Below, one piece after another: positions 31,306 to 40,451 of a stretch of 41,456 nt of DNA; position 1 is the first letter of the stretch; each line of letters begins with the position of its first letter. Position numbers and translations under genes: made by a program. The notes under the pieces are model-generated. The model had not been told where the DNA came from. It made no database searches and worked only from the letters and a program-made list of their open reading frames with translations. Source of the DNA: a bacterium (GTDB lineage: Bacteria; JAJRZV01); assembly GCA_024275095.1 (NCBI GenBank), contig JAJRZV010000069.1, positions 1 through 41,456 of the forward strand. The letters run 5' to 3'.

Positions 31306-34148
31306 ATTGGGACAGGCCAATTGTCATTACAGGTGCGCGTGAGCACAATTTGAAAAATATAACAGTTTCCCTCCCAAGAGAGGCTTTTATCGTTATCACA
31401 GGCATATCTGGTTCAGGTAAATCCACCCTGGCATTTGACATTATTTATGCCGAAGGCCAGCGCAAGTACATAGAGTCTCTTTCTGCATACGCAAGGCAGT
31501 TCCTTGAGCGCATGCAGAAGCCTGATGTTGATGAAATCTCGGGCTTGTCTCCGACCATTGCCATAGAACAGCGCAAAGCAGCTTACAATCCCCGCTCTAC
31601 TGTGGGTACTGTGACGGAAATTTATGACTACCTGCGCCTTCTTTTCGCCCGTGCGGGCAAGGCGTATTGCCCTCGATGTGACATTCCTATTGAAAGCATG
31701 AGTGCTGAGGAAATTGTTCAGCGCATTTTTCAATACTATACCGACCAGCTGATCAATATTTATTCCCCGGTTGTTCGTGGCAGAAAAGGAGAATTCAAGC
31801 GCGAATTTCAGGCCTATTTGCGTCAGGGTTTTGTGAAATTCCGCATTGACGGGAAAGTGACGTCAGATCCACTGGCGATGAATATAGACAAGAAAAAGAA
31901 GCACCACGTAGAGGTGCTTGTGGACGAGGTGGAAGTCGTTCCTGAAGAGAGAGGTCGTGTTTTCGAATCCGTTGCTCTTGCGCTTGACCTTTCGGGAGGC
32001 CTGGTGTGTGTAGAAACACAGTCTGGTGCAAAAGAGACGTGGAGCGAAAAATACGCGTGTCCACAGTGTGGCTTCACCTTTTCTGAGATATCTCCCAGGA
32101 CATTTTCGTTCAACAGTCCTTATGGTGCGTGCCCCTCTTGCAGTGGACTCGGCACCCTTAATGATTTTGATCCCTTGCTGGTGGTACCCGACGAGTCGCT
32201 TTCTTTGCGGGAGGGAGCCATCGCACCTTTCCGGGGACGTAACAGCGGTTTTTATACTCAAATGCTTCAATGTGTTGCAGACCATTTTGGTTTTGATACG
32301 GATGTACCTTTCCGTGAACTGCCCGAATATGTGAAAAAGATCATTTTTTACGGTTCGGGAGACGAAGAAATTGACTTTTACATCCGAACCGATCGCACCT
32401 TTTATTTCACACGTCCCTTTGAAGGGGTGATACCTCTGCTCGAAAGAAGATATCGTGAAACAGAGAGCATGAGCGAACGTGAAGAACTCGAGCGCTTTAT
32501 GAGACACAGACCGTGTCCCGATTGTGGCGGTTCGCGCCTCAAAAGAGAATATCTTCATGTAAAATTCAGTGGCAAAAACATTCATGAACTCAGTGATATG
32601 AGCGCGTTCGAACTCAGGCGATTCCTGAGTTCCGTGAAGTTAGAAGGAAAGGAAAAAATCATCGCGGAAAAAATTCTTGCGGAGGTCATTCGGCGGCTTT
32701 CGTTTATGGAAGATGTGGGACTCGGGTATTTAAGTCTCAGCCGCCCGGTACATACACTCTCTGGTGGAGAATATCAGCGCACCAAGCTGGCCACCCAGGT
32801 GGGCTCGGGGCTTGTTGGAGTTATATATGTACTGGATGAACCCAGCATTGGTCTTCACCCTCGTGACACCTGGAGATTGTTGAAAACGCTGAAAGGCCTG
32901 CGTGACCTTGGGAACACGATTATAGTGGTAGATCACGATATGGACACCATTCGTCAGGCAGACTGGATTCTCGATCTGGGTCCTGGTGCGGGGGAGGCGG
33001 GAGGATACGTTGTGGTTGAAGGGCCACCGGATGATGTGGCCGCATGTGATAAGTCTTACACCGGCCAGTACCTCAGTGGACGTTTAAAGATTGAGATGCC
33101 TTCGCGACGGCGTCATCCACGCGGATACATCTGGCTCAAGGGTTGTACTCACCATAACCTTAAAAACATTGATGTAAGAATTCCACTGGGTGTGTTTGTA
33201 TGTGTAACAGGTGTGTCAGGCTCGGGTAAAAGTACACTTGTAATGGATATCCTTTATCCCGCATTGAAGGGACGTCTTACACGCAGTCGTGTTGTGGCAG
33301 GTGCTTTTAAAACGCTGGAAGGCTGGGACCAGGTGGACAGAGTTATAGAAGTGGACCAGAGTCCTATAGGCCGCACACCCCGCTCAAATCCCGTGACATA
33401 TATTGGAGCATTTACACCGATAAGAGAGTTGTTTGCAAAGACTCGAGAGGCTCGTATGAAAGGTTACCGCCCGGGTCATTTCAGTTTCAATGTAAAGGGT
33501 GGACGCTGTGAAGCATGTAAAGGGGATGGATACATCAAAATAGATATGCAGTTTATGCCTGATGTATATGTAAAGTGTGATGTGTGTGGTGGAAAACGTT
33601 TCCACAGTGAAACGCTGGAGGTTCGCTTCAAGGGTAAGAATATTTATGAGGTTCTGGAACTTACGGTAGATGAGGCATTGGAACTTTTTAATAACATACC
33701 AGCAGTAAAACGCAAGCTGGGCCTGCTTCAGGAGGTGGGCCTGGGCTACATAAAGTTAGGGCAGCCTGCACCCACGCTTTCCGGGGGAGAATCACAACGC
33801 ATCAAACTGGCCAGGGAACTATCAAAACGTGACACGGGCCGGACTCTTTACATACTGGATGAACCGACCATTGGCTTACATGCCCATGACGTGAGCAAAC
33901 TTTTGAAAGTTCTGGAACGACTGGTAGATGCTGGTAATACGGTGGTGGTGATAGAGCATAACCTGGATGTGGTAAAGTGTGCTGACTGGATTATAGATTT
34001 GGGACCAGAGGGTGGTGAAAACGGTGGTCGCATTGTTGCAGAAGGTGCCCCGGAGGAAGTTATGCAAAATCCCAATTCTTATACCGCAGAGCACCTGAGA
34101 ATGTATCTTTCTCTTGAAAAACGTGTTGAACAGGGAACACCGGCTTAA
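31302..34148 (+). CDS. uvrA: Excinuclease ABC subunit A
   Basis: The 948-residue DNA-damage-recognition ATPase of nucleotide excision repair. Two ABC cassettes are complete: Walker A GISGSGKSTLAFD and GVSGSGKSTLVMD, signatures LSGGEYQRTKLA and LSGGESQRIKLA, and Walker B VLDEPSIGLHP and ILDEPTIGLHA. Zinc-finger cysteines occur as CPQC...CPSC and CEAC...CDVC. The GTG start overlaps the pdxA stop. It is intact, unlike mfd, which would recruit it to stalled polymerase. Confidence 0.98.
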   Translation: MNWDRPIVITGAREHNLKNITVSLPREAFIVITGISGSGKSTLAFDIIYAEGQRKYIESLSAYARQFLERMQKPDVDEISGLSPTIAIEQRKAAYNPRSTVGTVTEIYDYLRLLFARAGKAYCPRCDIPIESMSAEEIVQRIFQYYTDQLINIYSPVVRGRKGEFKREFQAYLRQGFVKFRIDGKVTSDPLAMNIDKKKKHHVEVLVDEVEVVPEERGRVFESVALALDLSGGLVCVETQSGAKETWSEKYACPQCGFTFSEISPRTFSFNSPYGACPSCSGLGTLNDFDPLLVVPDESLSLREGAIAPFRGRNSGFYTQMLQCVADHFGFDTDVPFRELPEYVKKIIFYGSGDEEIDFYIRTDRTFYFTRPFEGVIPLLERRYRETESMSEREELERFMRHRPCPDCGGSRLKREYLHVKFSGKNIHELSDMSAFELRRFLSSVKLEGKEKIIAEKILAEVIRRLSFMEDVGLGYLSLSRPVHTLSGGEYQRTKLATQVGSGLVGVIYVLDEPSIGLHPRDTWRLLKTLKGLRDLGNTIIVVDHDMDTIRQADWILDLGPGAGEAGGYVVVEGPPDDVAACDKSYTGQYLSGRLKIEMPSRRRHPRGYIWLKGCTHHNLKNIDVRIPLGVFVCVTGVSGSGKSTLVMDILYPALKGRLTRSRVVAGAFKTLEGWDQVDRVIEVDQSPIGRTPRSNPVTYIGAFTPIRELFAKTREARMKGYRPGHFSFNVKGGRCEACKGDGYIKIDMQFMPDVYVKCDVCGGKRFHSETLEVRFKGKNIYEVLELTVDEALELFNNIPAVKRKLGLLQEVGLGYIKLGQPAPTLSGGESQRIKLARELSKRDTGRTLYILDEPTIGLHAHDVSKLLKVLERLVDAGNTVVVIEHNLDVVKCADWIIDLGPEGGENGGRIVAEGAPEEVMQNPNSYTAEHLRMYLSLEKRVEQGTPA

Positions 34149-34175
34149 GTTTTTGTGATTCTGTCGAGGTCAAAT

Positions 34176-35546
34176 GTGAAAGCCCACAGGATATTTGCAA
34201 AAGTGAAAAGCTTTGTTTTAAGAGAAGGTCTTATCCGCGAAGGGGATGCAATTATCGCAGCTGTCTCAGGTGGTCCAGATAGCGTGGCCATGCTGGATAT
34301 GCTTTTGCGTCTTAGAAGACATATCCCCTTTTCAGTGACTGTTGCTCACTATAATCATCGAGTGAGGGGGGCTGAAAGTGATCGTGACGAAACCTTTGTG
34401 AGGGAACTCGCCAGGCGGGAAGGACTTGATTTTGTTTTTGCACGGCGGAAAGCTTCTAAAAAGATGAAGACCTCGGAGTCCGAGTTGCGGAAGGCACGTT
34501 ATCGGTTCCTTCTTCAACTGGCTGACCAGATGGAGGCGAAAATCGCACTCGCCCACCACCGTAATGACCAGGTAGAAACAGTCCTTATGCGCATTTTTAG
34601 GGGTACGGGAGTAAAGGGACTACCTGCAATGCGTCCTGTTTCCGGGCCTCTCATCAGACCGCTTCTGTGTTTGTGGAGATACGAAATAGAGGATTATGTG
34701 CATGAAAGAAGATTGGAATACGTTGATGACGTAACCAACAGAGATGAGCGTATTCCCCGCAATTTCCTCCGGCTCAGGGTTATCCCCATGGTGGAAAAGA
34801 TGTTTCCGGGAGCGTCGGACGCGGTATTGCGACTTGCAGAAAGTGCTTACGAGGACACGCTTTTTCTCGAAGCTCTTGCCAGACGCTTTATTTCCCATGC
34901 TTCGCTTCAAAAAGAAACAGCAGTGTATTCACTCGATGAGTTGCGATCCCTTCCTGTAGCTCTCAGAAAGCGTCTTATTCGTATCACTGTAGAAACAATA
35001 ACAGGTAATGTACCTTCGTGGAAATTTGTGGATCAGGTGGAAAATATTGTGTTCTCCACCGAGGCTGTTGAGTCAAAAGGGAGTGGTGTTTATGTGTACA
35101 GGGAAGGTCATTATTTGGTGATTACGCGGGGAAGAAAAAATCGAAAGGTTGTGTACCGTTACATGGTTGAAAATCCTGGCACTACACTCCAGATCGTGGA
35201 AACAGGCGTTGAAATTACTTTTGAAGAAGAAACAGGACCTGCGGTCGCTTTTGACAGGACCTGTGAAGCAGTCGTTGACATGGACAAAATTGTTTTCCCG
35301 TTGTGTATCAGAACCTGGAAAGCGGGTGATCGGTTTCTACCTTTTGGAGGCCCGGGGCAGGTTAAACTCAAAGAATTTTTTGTGGCGGAGGGAGTACCGT
35401 CACACCTTCGACATTATTATCCTGTTGTTGAAGATGCACGTGGAGAGATTATCTGGATTGCTCCGTTGAGGATTGGCCAGAAGGTTGCTGTTTCTGCAAC
35501 AACAAGGCGGATATTGAAAATGTGTATTAAAATACCTGGAGATTGA
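34176..35546 (+). CDS. tilS: tRNA(Ile)-lysidine synthase
   Basis: The 456-residue cytoplasmic enzyme attaches lysine to C34 of tRNA-Ile2 so that AUA is read as isoleucine. The N-type ATP pyrophosphatase loop SGGPDSVAML is near residue 30, with HYNHRVRG, LAHHRNDQVETVLMRIFRGTG and RPLLCLWRYEIEDYV following. The C-terminal TilS domain has RTWKAGDRFLPFG and LKEFF. The GTG at 34176 is chosen because GAGGT lies 5 bases upstream; an in-frame GTG at 34155 lacks such a site. It follows uvrA by 27 bases. Confidence 0.95.
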   Translation: MKAHRIFAKVKSFVLREGLIREGDAIIAAVSGGPDSVAMLDMLLRLRRHIPFSVTVAHYNHRVRGAESDRDETFVRELARREGLDFVFARRKASKKMKTSESELRKARYRFLLQLADQMEAKIALAHHRNDQVETVLMRIFRGTGVKGLPAMRPVSGPLIRPLLCLWRYEIEDYVHERRLEYVDDVTNRDERIPRNFLRLRVIPMVEKMFPGASDAVLRLAESAYEDTLFLEALARRFISHASLQKETAVYSLDELRSLPVALRKRLIRITVETITGNVPSWKFVDQVENIVFSTEAVESKGSGVYVYREGHYLVITRGRKNRKVVYRYMVENPGTTLQIVETGVEITFEEETGPAVAFDRTCEAVVDMDKIVFPLCIRTWKAGDRFLPFGGPGQVKLKEFFVAEGVPSHLRHYYPVVEDARGEIIWIAPLRIGQKVAVSATTRRILKMCIKIPGD

Positions 35547-35619
35547 AAAATTATTAATATGCACAAGTGAATATTTTGGTAAAACTTGAAATCGCAGCAG
35601 GTATTAGTTTCAGGATTTT

Positions 35620-35649
35620 TTGACGTTGTACTTTATGAAAGTTTAGGAT
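35620..35649 (+). promoter_or_regulatory. Candidate promoter of the acyl-CoA gene run
   Basis: TTGACG (35620-35625), 18 bases, TAGGAT (35644-35649). The 143-base gap before the dehydrogenase is one of the longer gaps in the window, is AT-rich, and contains no gene or terminator I can support. Confidence 0.35.
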
Positions 35650-35689
35650 TATGTGGGAGTAAAAAAGTTCTCAGTGATGGAGGGGAATA

Positions 35690-36541
35690 ATGAAGAAAGT
35701 AGCAATACTTGGTGCAGGTACCATGGGCAGTGGCATCGGATATGATGTCGCTCGTTCAGGATATTTGGCCAGCCTTTTCGATGTATCCGGGGCAGTGCTG
35801 GAAAAAGCGCGTTCTTATCACGAAGGTCTGCTGAAACGTGCTGTGGAAAAGGGTCGGATGAGCGAAGGGGATGCCTCTGACACGAGATCACGTCTTTCCT
35901 ATACCACCAGTGAAAAGGAATGTCTTGAAGGCGCGGATATAGTGATAGAAGCTGTACCTGAGAATCTGGAGTTGAAAAAGGAAGTGTTCGGTAAGATAGA
36001 AGAACTTGCGCCGGATCATGCAATTCTGGGAACAAATACCAGTTCCCTTTCCATTACCGGTATTGCTTCAGAGCTGAAGAATCCGGAACGCGTTGTGGGT
36101 ATTCACTTTTTCAATCCCGTGCCTGTAATGAAGCTCGTTGAAATAGTGAAAGGCCTCACCACTTCTCAGGATACGGTAGCAAAGGCTGTAGAGTTCGCAC
36201 GGTCGCTGGGTAAGACCACAGTTGTGGTGAATGATAGCCCTGGTTTTGTTACTACGCGGATTGGGCTTGTGCTCATTGCCGAGGGTATCCGTGTGTATGA
36301 AGCCGGCGTTGCTTCGATGGAAGATATAGACACCGCCATGAAACTCGGCTACAACATGCCCATGGGACCGTTTGAGCTGGCAGATCTCATCGGTCTTGAT
36401 GTGGTTTATAACGTTCTCAAGGCCATATATGCAGAGCTGGGAGATCCGCGTTACGCGCCTCCTTTTACTCTCAAGAAATATGTAACAGCGGGAAAACTGG
36501 GACGTAAAACAGGCGAAGGTTTTTACAGGTACGAAAAGTAA
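35690..36541 (+). CDS. 3-hydroxybutyryl-CoA / 3-hydroxyacyl-CoA dehydrogenase
   Basis: The 283-residue NAD(P)-dependent enzyme of beta-oxidation or butyrate-type metabolism. The Rossmann motif GAGTMGSGIGYDVA is at the N-terminus. The catalytic HFFNPVPVMKLVEIV contains the His of the His/Glu pair, followed by VNDSPGFVTTRI and PMGPFELADLIGLDV. The length and end (GRKTGEGFYRYEK) match single-domain Hbd/PaaH. A GGAGGGG site precedes the ATG. A crotonase family gene follows 17 bases later, so consecutive beta-oxidation-type steps are plausible. Confidence 0.95.
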   Translation: MKKVAILGAGTMGSGIGYDVARSGYLASLFDVSGAVLEKARSYHEGLLKRAVEKGRMSEGDASDTRSRLSYTTSEKECLEGADIVIEAVPENLELKKEVFGKIEELAPDHAILGTNTSSLSITGIASELKNPERVVGIHFFNPVPVMKLVEIVKGLTTSQDTVAKAVEFARSLGKTTVVVNDSPGFVTTRIGLVLIAEGIRVYEAGVASMEDIDTAMKLGYNMPMGPFELADLIGLDVVYNVLKAIYAELGDPRYAPPFTLKKYVTAGKLGRKTGEGFYRYEK

Positions 36542-36558
36542 TTCTGGAGGTCCATCAG

Positions 36559-37350
36559 GTGCAGGATGTTCTTTACGAGAAAAAAGGCTACGGCGGTTGG
36601 ATTATTATTAACCGGCCGGAAAGGCGAAATGCTTTCCGCTATCAGACAGTGATGGAGCTGAGAGATGCTTTGCGCATTGCCATAAGTGATAATGAAGTGG
36701 CTGCAGTTGTCATCACGGGTGCAGGGGGTGAGGCTTTTTGTGCCGGTGGTGATATCGAGGAAATGAAGGAATTTGATGCCCGGGCTGCCCGTGATTTTCT
36801 TTTTAATTTTGCACATTTGCTCTTCGAGATACGCACAGCTCCCAAGGTGGTGATTGCAGCAATAAATGGATATTGCCTTGGCGGGGGTAATGAAATTAAC
36901 CTCGCATGTGACCTTTCTGTCGCAACAGAAGGTTCTGTGTTTGGACAGACCGGCCCTGCTGTCGGTGCCTCACCCGTAATGGGCGGTCCTCAACTTTTAC
37001 CTTTTATCGTGGGTGACAAAAAGGCGCGGGAAATTATGTTTCTCTGTTACAAATACTCTGCCCGTGAGGCCGAGAAAATGGGATGGATTAACAGGGTTGT
37101 TCCCGATGGGGCCCTGGAGAACGCGGTGACGGAATGGGTTGAACAAATTGCACGTTTGAGTCCACAGGCACTCAGAATTGCAAAGGAAACACTTAACCTT
37201 TCAAATGACCGTTTTTTTTCTTCACTTTTGCATGCAGCAGAAGTTTTGGCGTTAACATACGAAAGTGATGAATTTCAAGAAGGCATGAGGGCGTTTCTTG
37301 AAAAACGGCACCCGCACTTCAGAAAGAGCCCTGCATGTGATAAAAATTAA
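36559..37350 (+). CDS. Enoyl-CoA hydratase/isomerase family protein, MenB/BadI-like
   Basis: The 263-residue crotonase-fold enzyme. The oxyanion-hole strands appear as FCAGGDIEEM and INGYCLGGGNEI. The block FGQTGPAVGASPVMGGPQLLP followed by GDKKAREIMFLC resembles 1,4-dihydroxy-2-naphthoyl-CoA synthase and the ring-cleaving BadI/Oah relatives more than plain enoyl-CoA hydratase. No aromatic-degradation or menaquinone gene is nearby to decide. GTG 36559 follows CTGGAGG at good spacing. It is co-directional with the hydroxyacyl-CoA dehydrogenase. Confidence 0.9.
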   Translation: MQDVLYEKKGYGGWIIINRPERRNAFRYQTVMELRDALRIAISDNEVAAVVITGAGGEAFCAGGDIEEMKEFDARAARDFLFNFAHLLFEIRTAPKVVIAAINGYCLGGGNEINLACDLSVATEGSVFGQTGPAVGASPVMGGPQLLPFIVGDKKAREIMFLCYKYSAREAEKMGWINRVVPDGALENAVTEWVEQIARLSPQALRIAKETLNLSNDRFFSSLLHAAEVLALTYESDEFQEGMRAFLEKRHPHFRKSPACDKN

Positions 37351-37365
37351 GAAAGGGAGGCCGGC

Positions 37366-37746
37366 ATGAACCTTGAACAAACCTTAAAAGCTTTGCTGGA
37401 GAAGGTTCAGAGCATTTCCCGCTCTGAAACCGTTGTGGGTGAACCGAGGCAAATAGGAGAGGCCACGCTTGTGCCTATTTCGCGACTACGCGTGGGTTTT
37501 GCAGTGGGTACTCACGACCGAGGCCAATCAGAAGCAAAAGGGAAGGCCGAGGGCGGTGTGACAGGTGGGGGAATCCTTGTGGACCCTGTGGCCATTCTTT
37601 ACATTAACAAAGAAGGTCAGGCTCAACTGTTCTTGCTGGCCAAGGAGGGTACTCCCGTGCTTGCTCGTATTATAGATCTTATTCCTGATGCTGTTGACCG
37701 CATCATTGGCAGGAAAAAAGAGGAAGAGGGGAAGCAAAAGGATTGA
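37366..37746 (+). CDS. GerW (YtfJ) family protein
   Basis: The 126-residue protein has the family blocks RSETVVGEPRQIGEATLVPISRLRVGF, then a Gly-rich segment and GGGILVDPVAILYI. GerW is a spore germination protein in Bacillus, but the family is widespread in non-sporulating bacteria, so sporulation should not be inferred. GGGAGG precedes the ATG, and the TGA overlaps the next TTG. The highly charged C-terminal tail (KKEEEGKQKD) is probably flexible. Confidence 0.9.
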   Translation: MNLEQTLKALLEKVQSISRSETVVGEPRQIGEATLVPISRLRVGFAVGTHDRGQSEAKGKAEGGVTGGGILVDPVAILYINKEGQAQLFLLAKEGTPVLARIIDLIPDAVDRIIGRKKEEEGKQKD

Positions 37747-38582
37747 TTCCGGCTTTTTCAACCCATTTCTTTGTATACGCTCCGCTCAGCGTAAACCATC
37801 TTCGTATGCTTGTTAAACACGGGTTTTCGTATGTTGAACTGTGGTGTGCGGAGGGACATATTCACTTTGCTCCGCAGTCATGGAGGGAACTGAAAAGATG
37901 GTGTGCAGACTGCGGGGTTCAGGTAAAAGCAGGGCATGGTCCTTTTTACGATCGGGTAACGCAGGATCCTTCTCTTCGTCGTGTTTTCCATCTTTCGGAC
38001 GAAGGGTCTTCCGGCCGGGAGGCCATGGACTGGACTCGTCGCGCTCTTGAGTTTTTGAGTGAGTTACAGGCAGAAATAATGGTCATACACACAGGATTCC
38101 ACAAGGGTGACCTGTTCGTGCGCATGGATCGCCTGGCAGAACGTGTAAGAACAATACTCGATGAATGGGATATTAGTCTTGCATTTGAAACTGAACCCCA
38201 TACTTACTGCAGTGCATCCGTAATGACCACGTTCATTGAGACGTATCTGGATGCGCACCCCAGGGCAGGAATATGCCTGGACCTGGGCCATGCGAATGTG
38301 TACGGTGGTGTGATGGAAGAGCTGAAGAGCGCGACGAAACGGCTTCTGTACGTGCACGCATCCGATAATTCAGGAACAGCCGATGCCCATCTGGTTCCTG
38401 GAGAAGGAAATATTTCCTGGAGCAGGGTTCTTGAGGAGCTCGAAAAGAGAAAAACTCCCCTTCAGTATTTTACACTTGAGATAAGAGACCATACGCGTGG
38501 AAAGGCCACATTCAGTGAACTGGAAAATGTAATAGAGCAGTGTGCCAGGTGGAGAGATGAACACAGACGTTATTTCTCGTGA
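37743..38582 (+). CDS. Sugar-phosphate isomerase/epimerase-like TIM-barrel protein
   Basis: The 279-residue protein belongs to the xylose-isomerase-like / AP-endonuclease-2 TIM barrel group. Typical metal-site blocks are visible: VIHTGFH, LAFETEPH, ICLDLGHANVYGG, LYVHASDN and PGEGNISW. The usual substrates of this group are sugars or sugar phosphates, or DNA in endonuclease IV; the present substrate cannot be read. The TTG start overlaps the gerW stop (TTGA). The gene overlaps the kinase gene by 26 bases, so the two are likely functionally linked. Confidence 0.85.
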   Translation: MIPAFSTHFFVYAPLSVNHLRMLVKHGFSYVELWCAEGHIHFAPQSWRELKRWCADCGVQVKAGHGPFYDRVTQDPSLRRVFHLSDEGSSGREAMDWTRRALEFLSELQAEIMVIHTGFHKGDLFVRMDRLAERVRTILDEWDISLAFETEPHTYCSASVMTTFIETYLDAHPRAGICLDLGHANVYGGVMEELKSATKRLLYVHASDNSGTADAHLVPGEGNISWSRVLEELEKRKTPLQYFTLEIRDHTRGKATFSELENVIEQCARWRDEHRRYFS

Positions 38583-39627
38583 GACTATTGAAAAATCCCT
38601 GAAAGAACATACGCATTTCTCTGCGTCCCTTCAGAAAGTGATTCTTCTCAAAGGTGATGCTTCTACACGCAGCTATGCGCGCCTTACGCTCGTAAATGGC
38701 ACGAGCCTTGTGGCCATGATTCTGGGTAATCCTGAGAAGGCAATTGTTCCAGAAGAATTTGTTGAAGCGCAGGCTTCCTTTTCTGAACTTCCTTTTATCA
38801 ATATACACCGGTATCTTCAAAGAGCTGGTGTGCGGGTTCCGGAGATATACGGATACGATCGGAAAAAAGGTATCCTGTATCTCGAAGATTTTGGTGATCA
38901 ACTGCTCGAAGGTGTGGTTCACAGAGTCGGACATTTTCCTGTGGAACTTTATCAGTGTGCTATTGACGAAATGGTAAAAATGCAGGCGTTCAGCCTGGAG
39001 CATAAAGACAGAAGCTGTTACGCATTTCGTCTTGCTTTTACAGAGGGTGTGTTTTTCTGGGAGTTTGATCACTTTGTCGAATACTGCGTGGAAAAAGAAT
39101 TTCGCCTTCCCCTTTCACGCGGAGAAAAAAGCAGCATGCTGGATTTGTTCAGAGCGGCTTCTCAAACCCTCGCAAAACATTCACGTGTGTTCACCCACCG
39201 GGATTTTCACAGTCGAAACCTTATGGTTCTTTCGGACAGATGCATTGGTGTTCTGGACTTCCAGGATGCAGTCACCGGACCCGTTTTTTATGACCTCGCG
39301 TCACTGCTCCGGGATGCTTATGTGGAAGTGCCAGAGGAGATGGAGGACAAACTACTCGCGTATTACAGTGAAAGTGCAGTTTCCTATCTCACTGGAGCTG
39401 AAATGGAAGATTTTCAATATCTATTCGAACTGAGTGCCTTGCAACGTGATCTTAAAGCAGCGGGCAGGTTTTGCTATATTAAGCTGAAAAAACACAACCC
39501 TGCGTTCATGGTGCATGTTCCTCCTGCGCTGAGAAAAGCAGTAAGAGCTGCCCGCTGTCTTGAGAAAATGAGTTCGGAATGGAAAATAATCTTAGAGGTG
39601 GTAGAGAAACTTCTGGCGAGCATGTGA
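38557..39627 (+). CDS. AmgK-like sugar kinase (aminoglycoside phosphotransferase fold)
   Basis: The protein has 356 residues from ATG 38557, preceded by GGTGGAG. The catalytic Brenner loop THRDFHSRNLMVL is followed by the metal-binding GVLDFQDAVTGPVFYDLASLLRD, which matches AmgK, the anomeric N-acetylmuramate/N-acetylglucosamine kinase of peptidoglycan recycling. KGDASTRSYARL near the N-terminus also fits. The usual partner MurU is absent; instead a TIM-barrel isomerase-like gene overlaps upstream. Substrate assignment to amino sugars is inference. Confidence 0.85.
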   Translation: MNTDVISRETIEKSLKEHTHFSASLQKVILLKGDASTRSYARLTLVNGTSLVAMILGNPEKAIVPEEFVEAQASFSELPFINIHRYLQRAGVRVPEIYGYDRKKGILYLEDFGDQLLEGVVHRVGHFPVELYQCAIDEMVKMQAFSLEHKDRSCYAFRLAFTEGVFFWEFDHFVEYCVEKEFRLPLSRGEKSSMLDLFRAASQTLAKHSRVFTHRDFHSRNLMVLSDRCIGVLDFQDAVTGPVFYDLASLLRDAYVEVPEEMEDKLLAYYSESAVSYLTGAEMEDFQYLFELSALQRDLKAAGRFCYIKLKKHNPAFMVHVPPALRKAVRAARCLEKMSSEWKIILEVVEKLLASM

Positions 39628-40415
39628 TGCCTGCCCAGGAAAAGAATTTAGTATGGGTGATGGAGCGCGTGCCTTCCGAACGTTTCCCCTATCGTCTGAC
39701 AATCCAGACTGAGGCCGGTAGAGTGATACTTGCTCTGCGTGTGCAGGATCGGTGGCCCGGTTCCAGAGGAAACATTTTTTGCATCCGAGACGAGGGCAGG
39801 AGTGGCCTTCCAGAACCCTTGGAAGAGGTCGAACGTGTCCCCGTAGTCTCGTTCAAACGATACGGCCACCGTGTTTCGGTGGTGCTTCAACGTGCTTCGT
39901 GTCGGAAGTGTGATTTTTTGTTTTTAAAAAAGTCGTATAAGACAAAAAGCGGATTTTATGAACAAATATTCTGGCAGACGGAACAGGCTCTGCGTGAGAG
40001 GCGTCCCCGGGTGAAACTCAGCATCAGGGGGTCTCCTGCACTGGAAATATTGATTGATAGAAACGAGCGTTATCCATGGCGTTTCCCGGGTTGCCGTGTT
40101 GAAAGGGAGTCTCTTCCTGCTGGAGATTATGCACTTCTCGGTAACGGAGTGATCCAGGCTGTGGTGGAGCGCAAGACATACTCTGATTTACTGGCTGCCT
40201 TTGGTATTCTTCCATCCTTTCATCAACGGCTTAACGAAATGGAGTCCTACCCACGGGCAGCTCTCGTAATTGAGGCACACTACGCGGATTTTCTGAACCC
40301 CTCACGCAATCGCTTTTACAGCATTTCTTTTACCACCCAGGCCATTGCCGAAATTTACGCACTGCACCCACACCTTCAAGTTGTATTTGCTGGTAATCGG
40401 AAACTTGCCAATTAA
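39627..40415 (+). CDS. ERCC4-domain nuclease, N-terminal piece (TAA-split)
   Basis: The piece has 262 residues. The ERCC4 catalytic pattern is visible: IDRNERYPWRF, then GDYALL and VERKTYSDLL (the GD...ERK...D motif of XPF/Mus81-type nucleases), and MESYPRAALVIEAHYADFL. The frame ends VVFAGNRKLAN then TAA (40413-40415), and reading on in frame gives WTLNYFQKVLARL, a natural helix continuing the domain; family members, as I recall them, have an acidic residue where the TAA stands. ATG 39627 or GTG 39624 overlaps the kinase stop. The protein probably acts on branched DNA in repair. Confidence 0.82.
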   Translation: MPAQEKNLVWVMERVPSERFPYRLTIQTEAGRVILALRVQDRWPGSRGNIFCIRDEGRSGLPEPLEEVERVPVVSFKRYGHRVSVVLQRASCRKCDFLFLKKSYKTKSGFYEQIFWQTEQALRERRPRVKLSIRGSPALEILIDRNERYPWRFPGCRVERESLPAGDYALLGNGVIQAVVERKTYSDLLAAFGILPSFHQRLNEMESYPRAALVIEAHYADFLNPSRNRFYSISFTTQAIAEIYALHPHLQVVFAGNRKLAN

Positions 40416-40451
40416 TGGACATTAAACTATTTTCAAAAGGTTCTTGCGCGC

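Noticed and set aside
31863-32585. 240-codon open frame antisense to uvrA
   Set aside because: The sense strand is clearly UvrA throughout, and the antisense composition shows no family motif.
37366-37746. Evidence for endospore formation from the GerW-family gene
   Set aside because: The family occurs widely in non-sporulating bacteria and no other sporulation gene is present.
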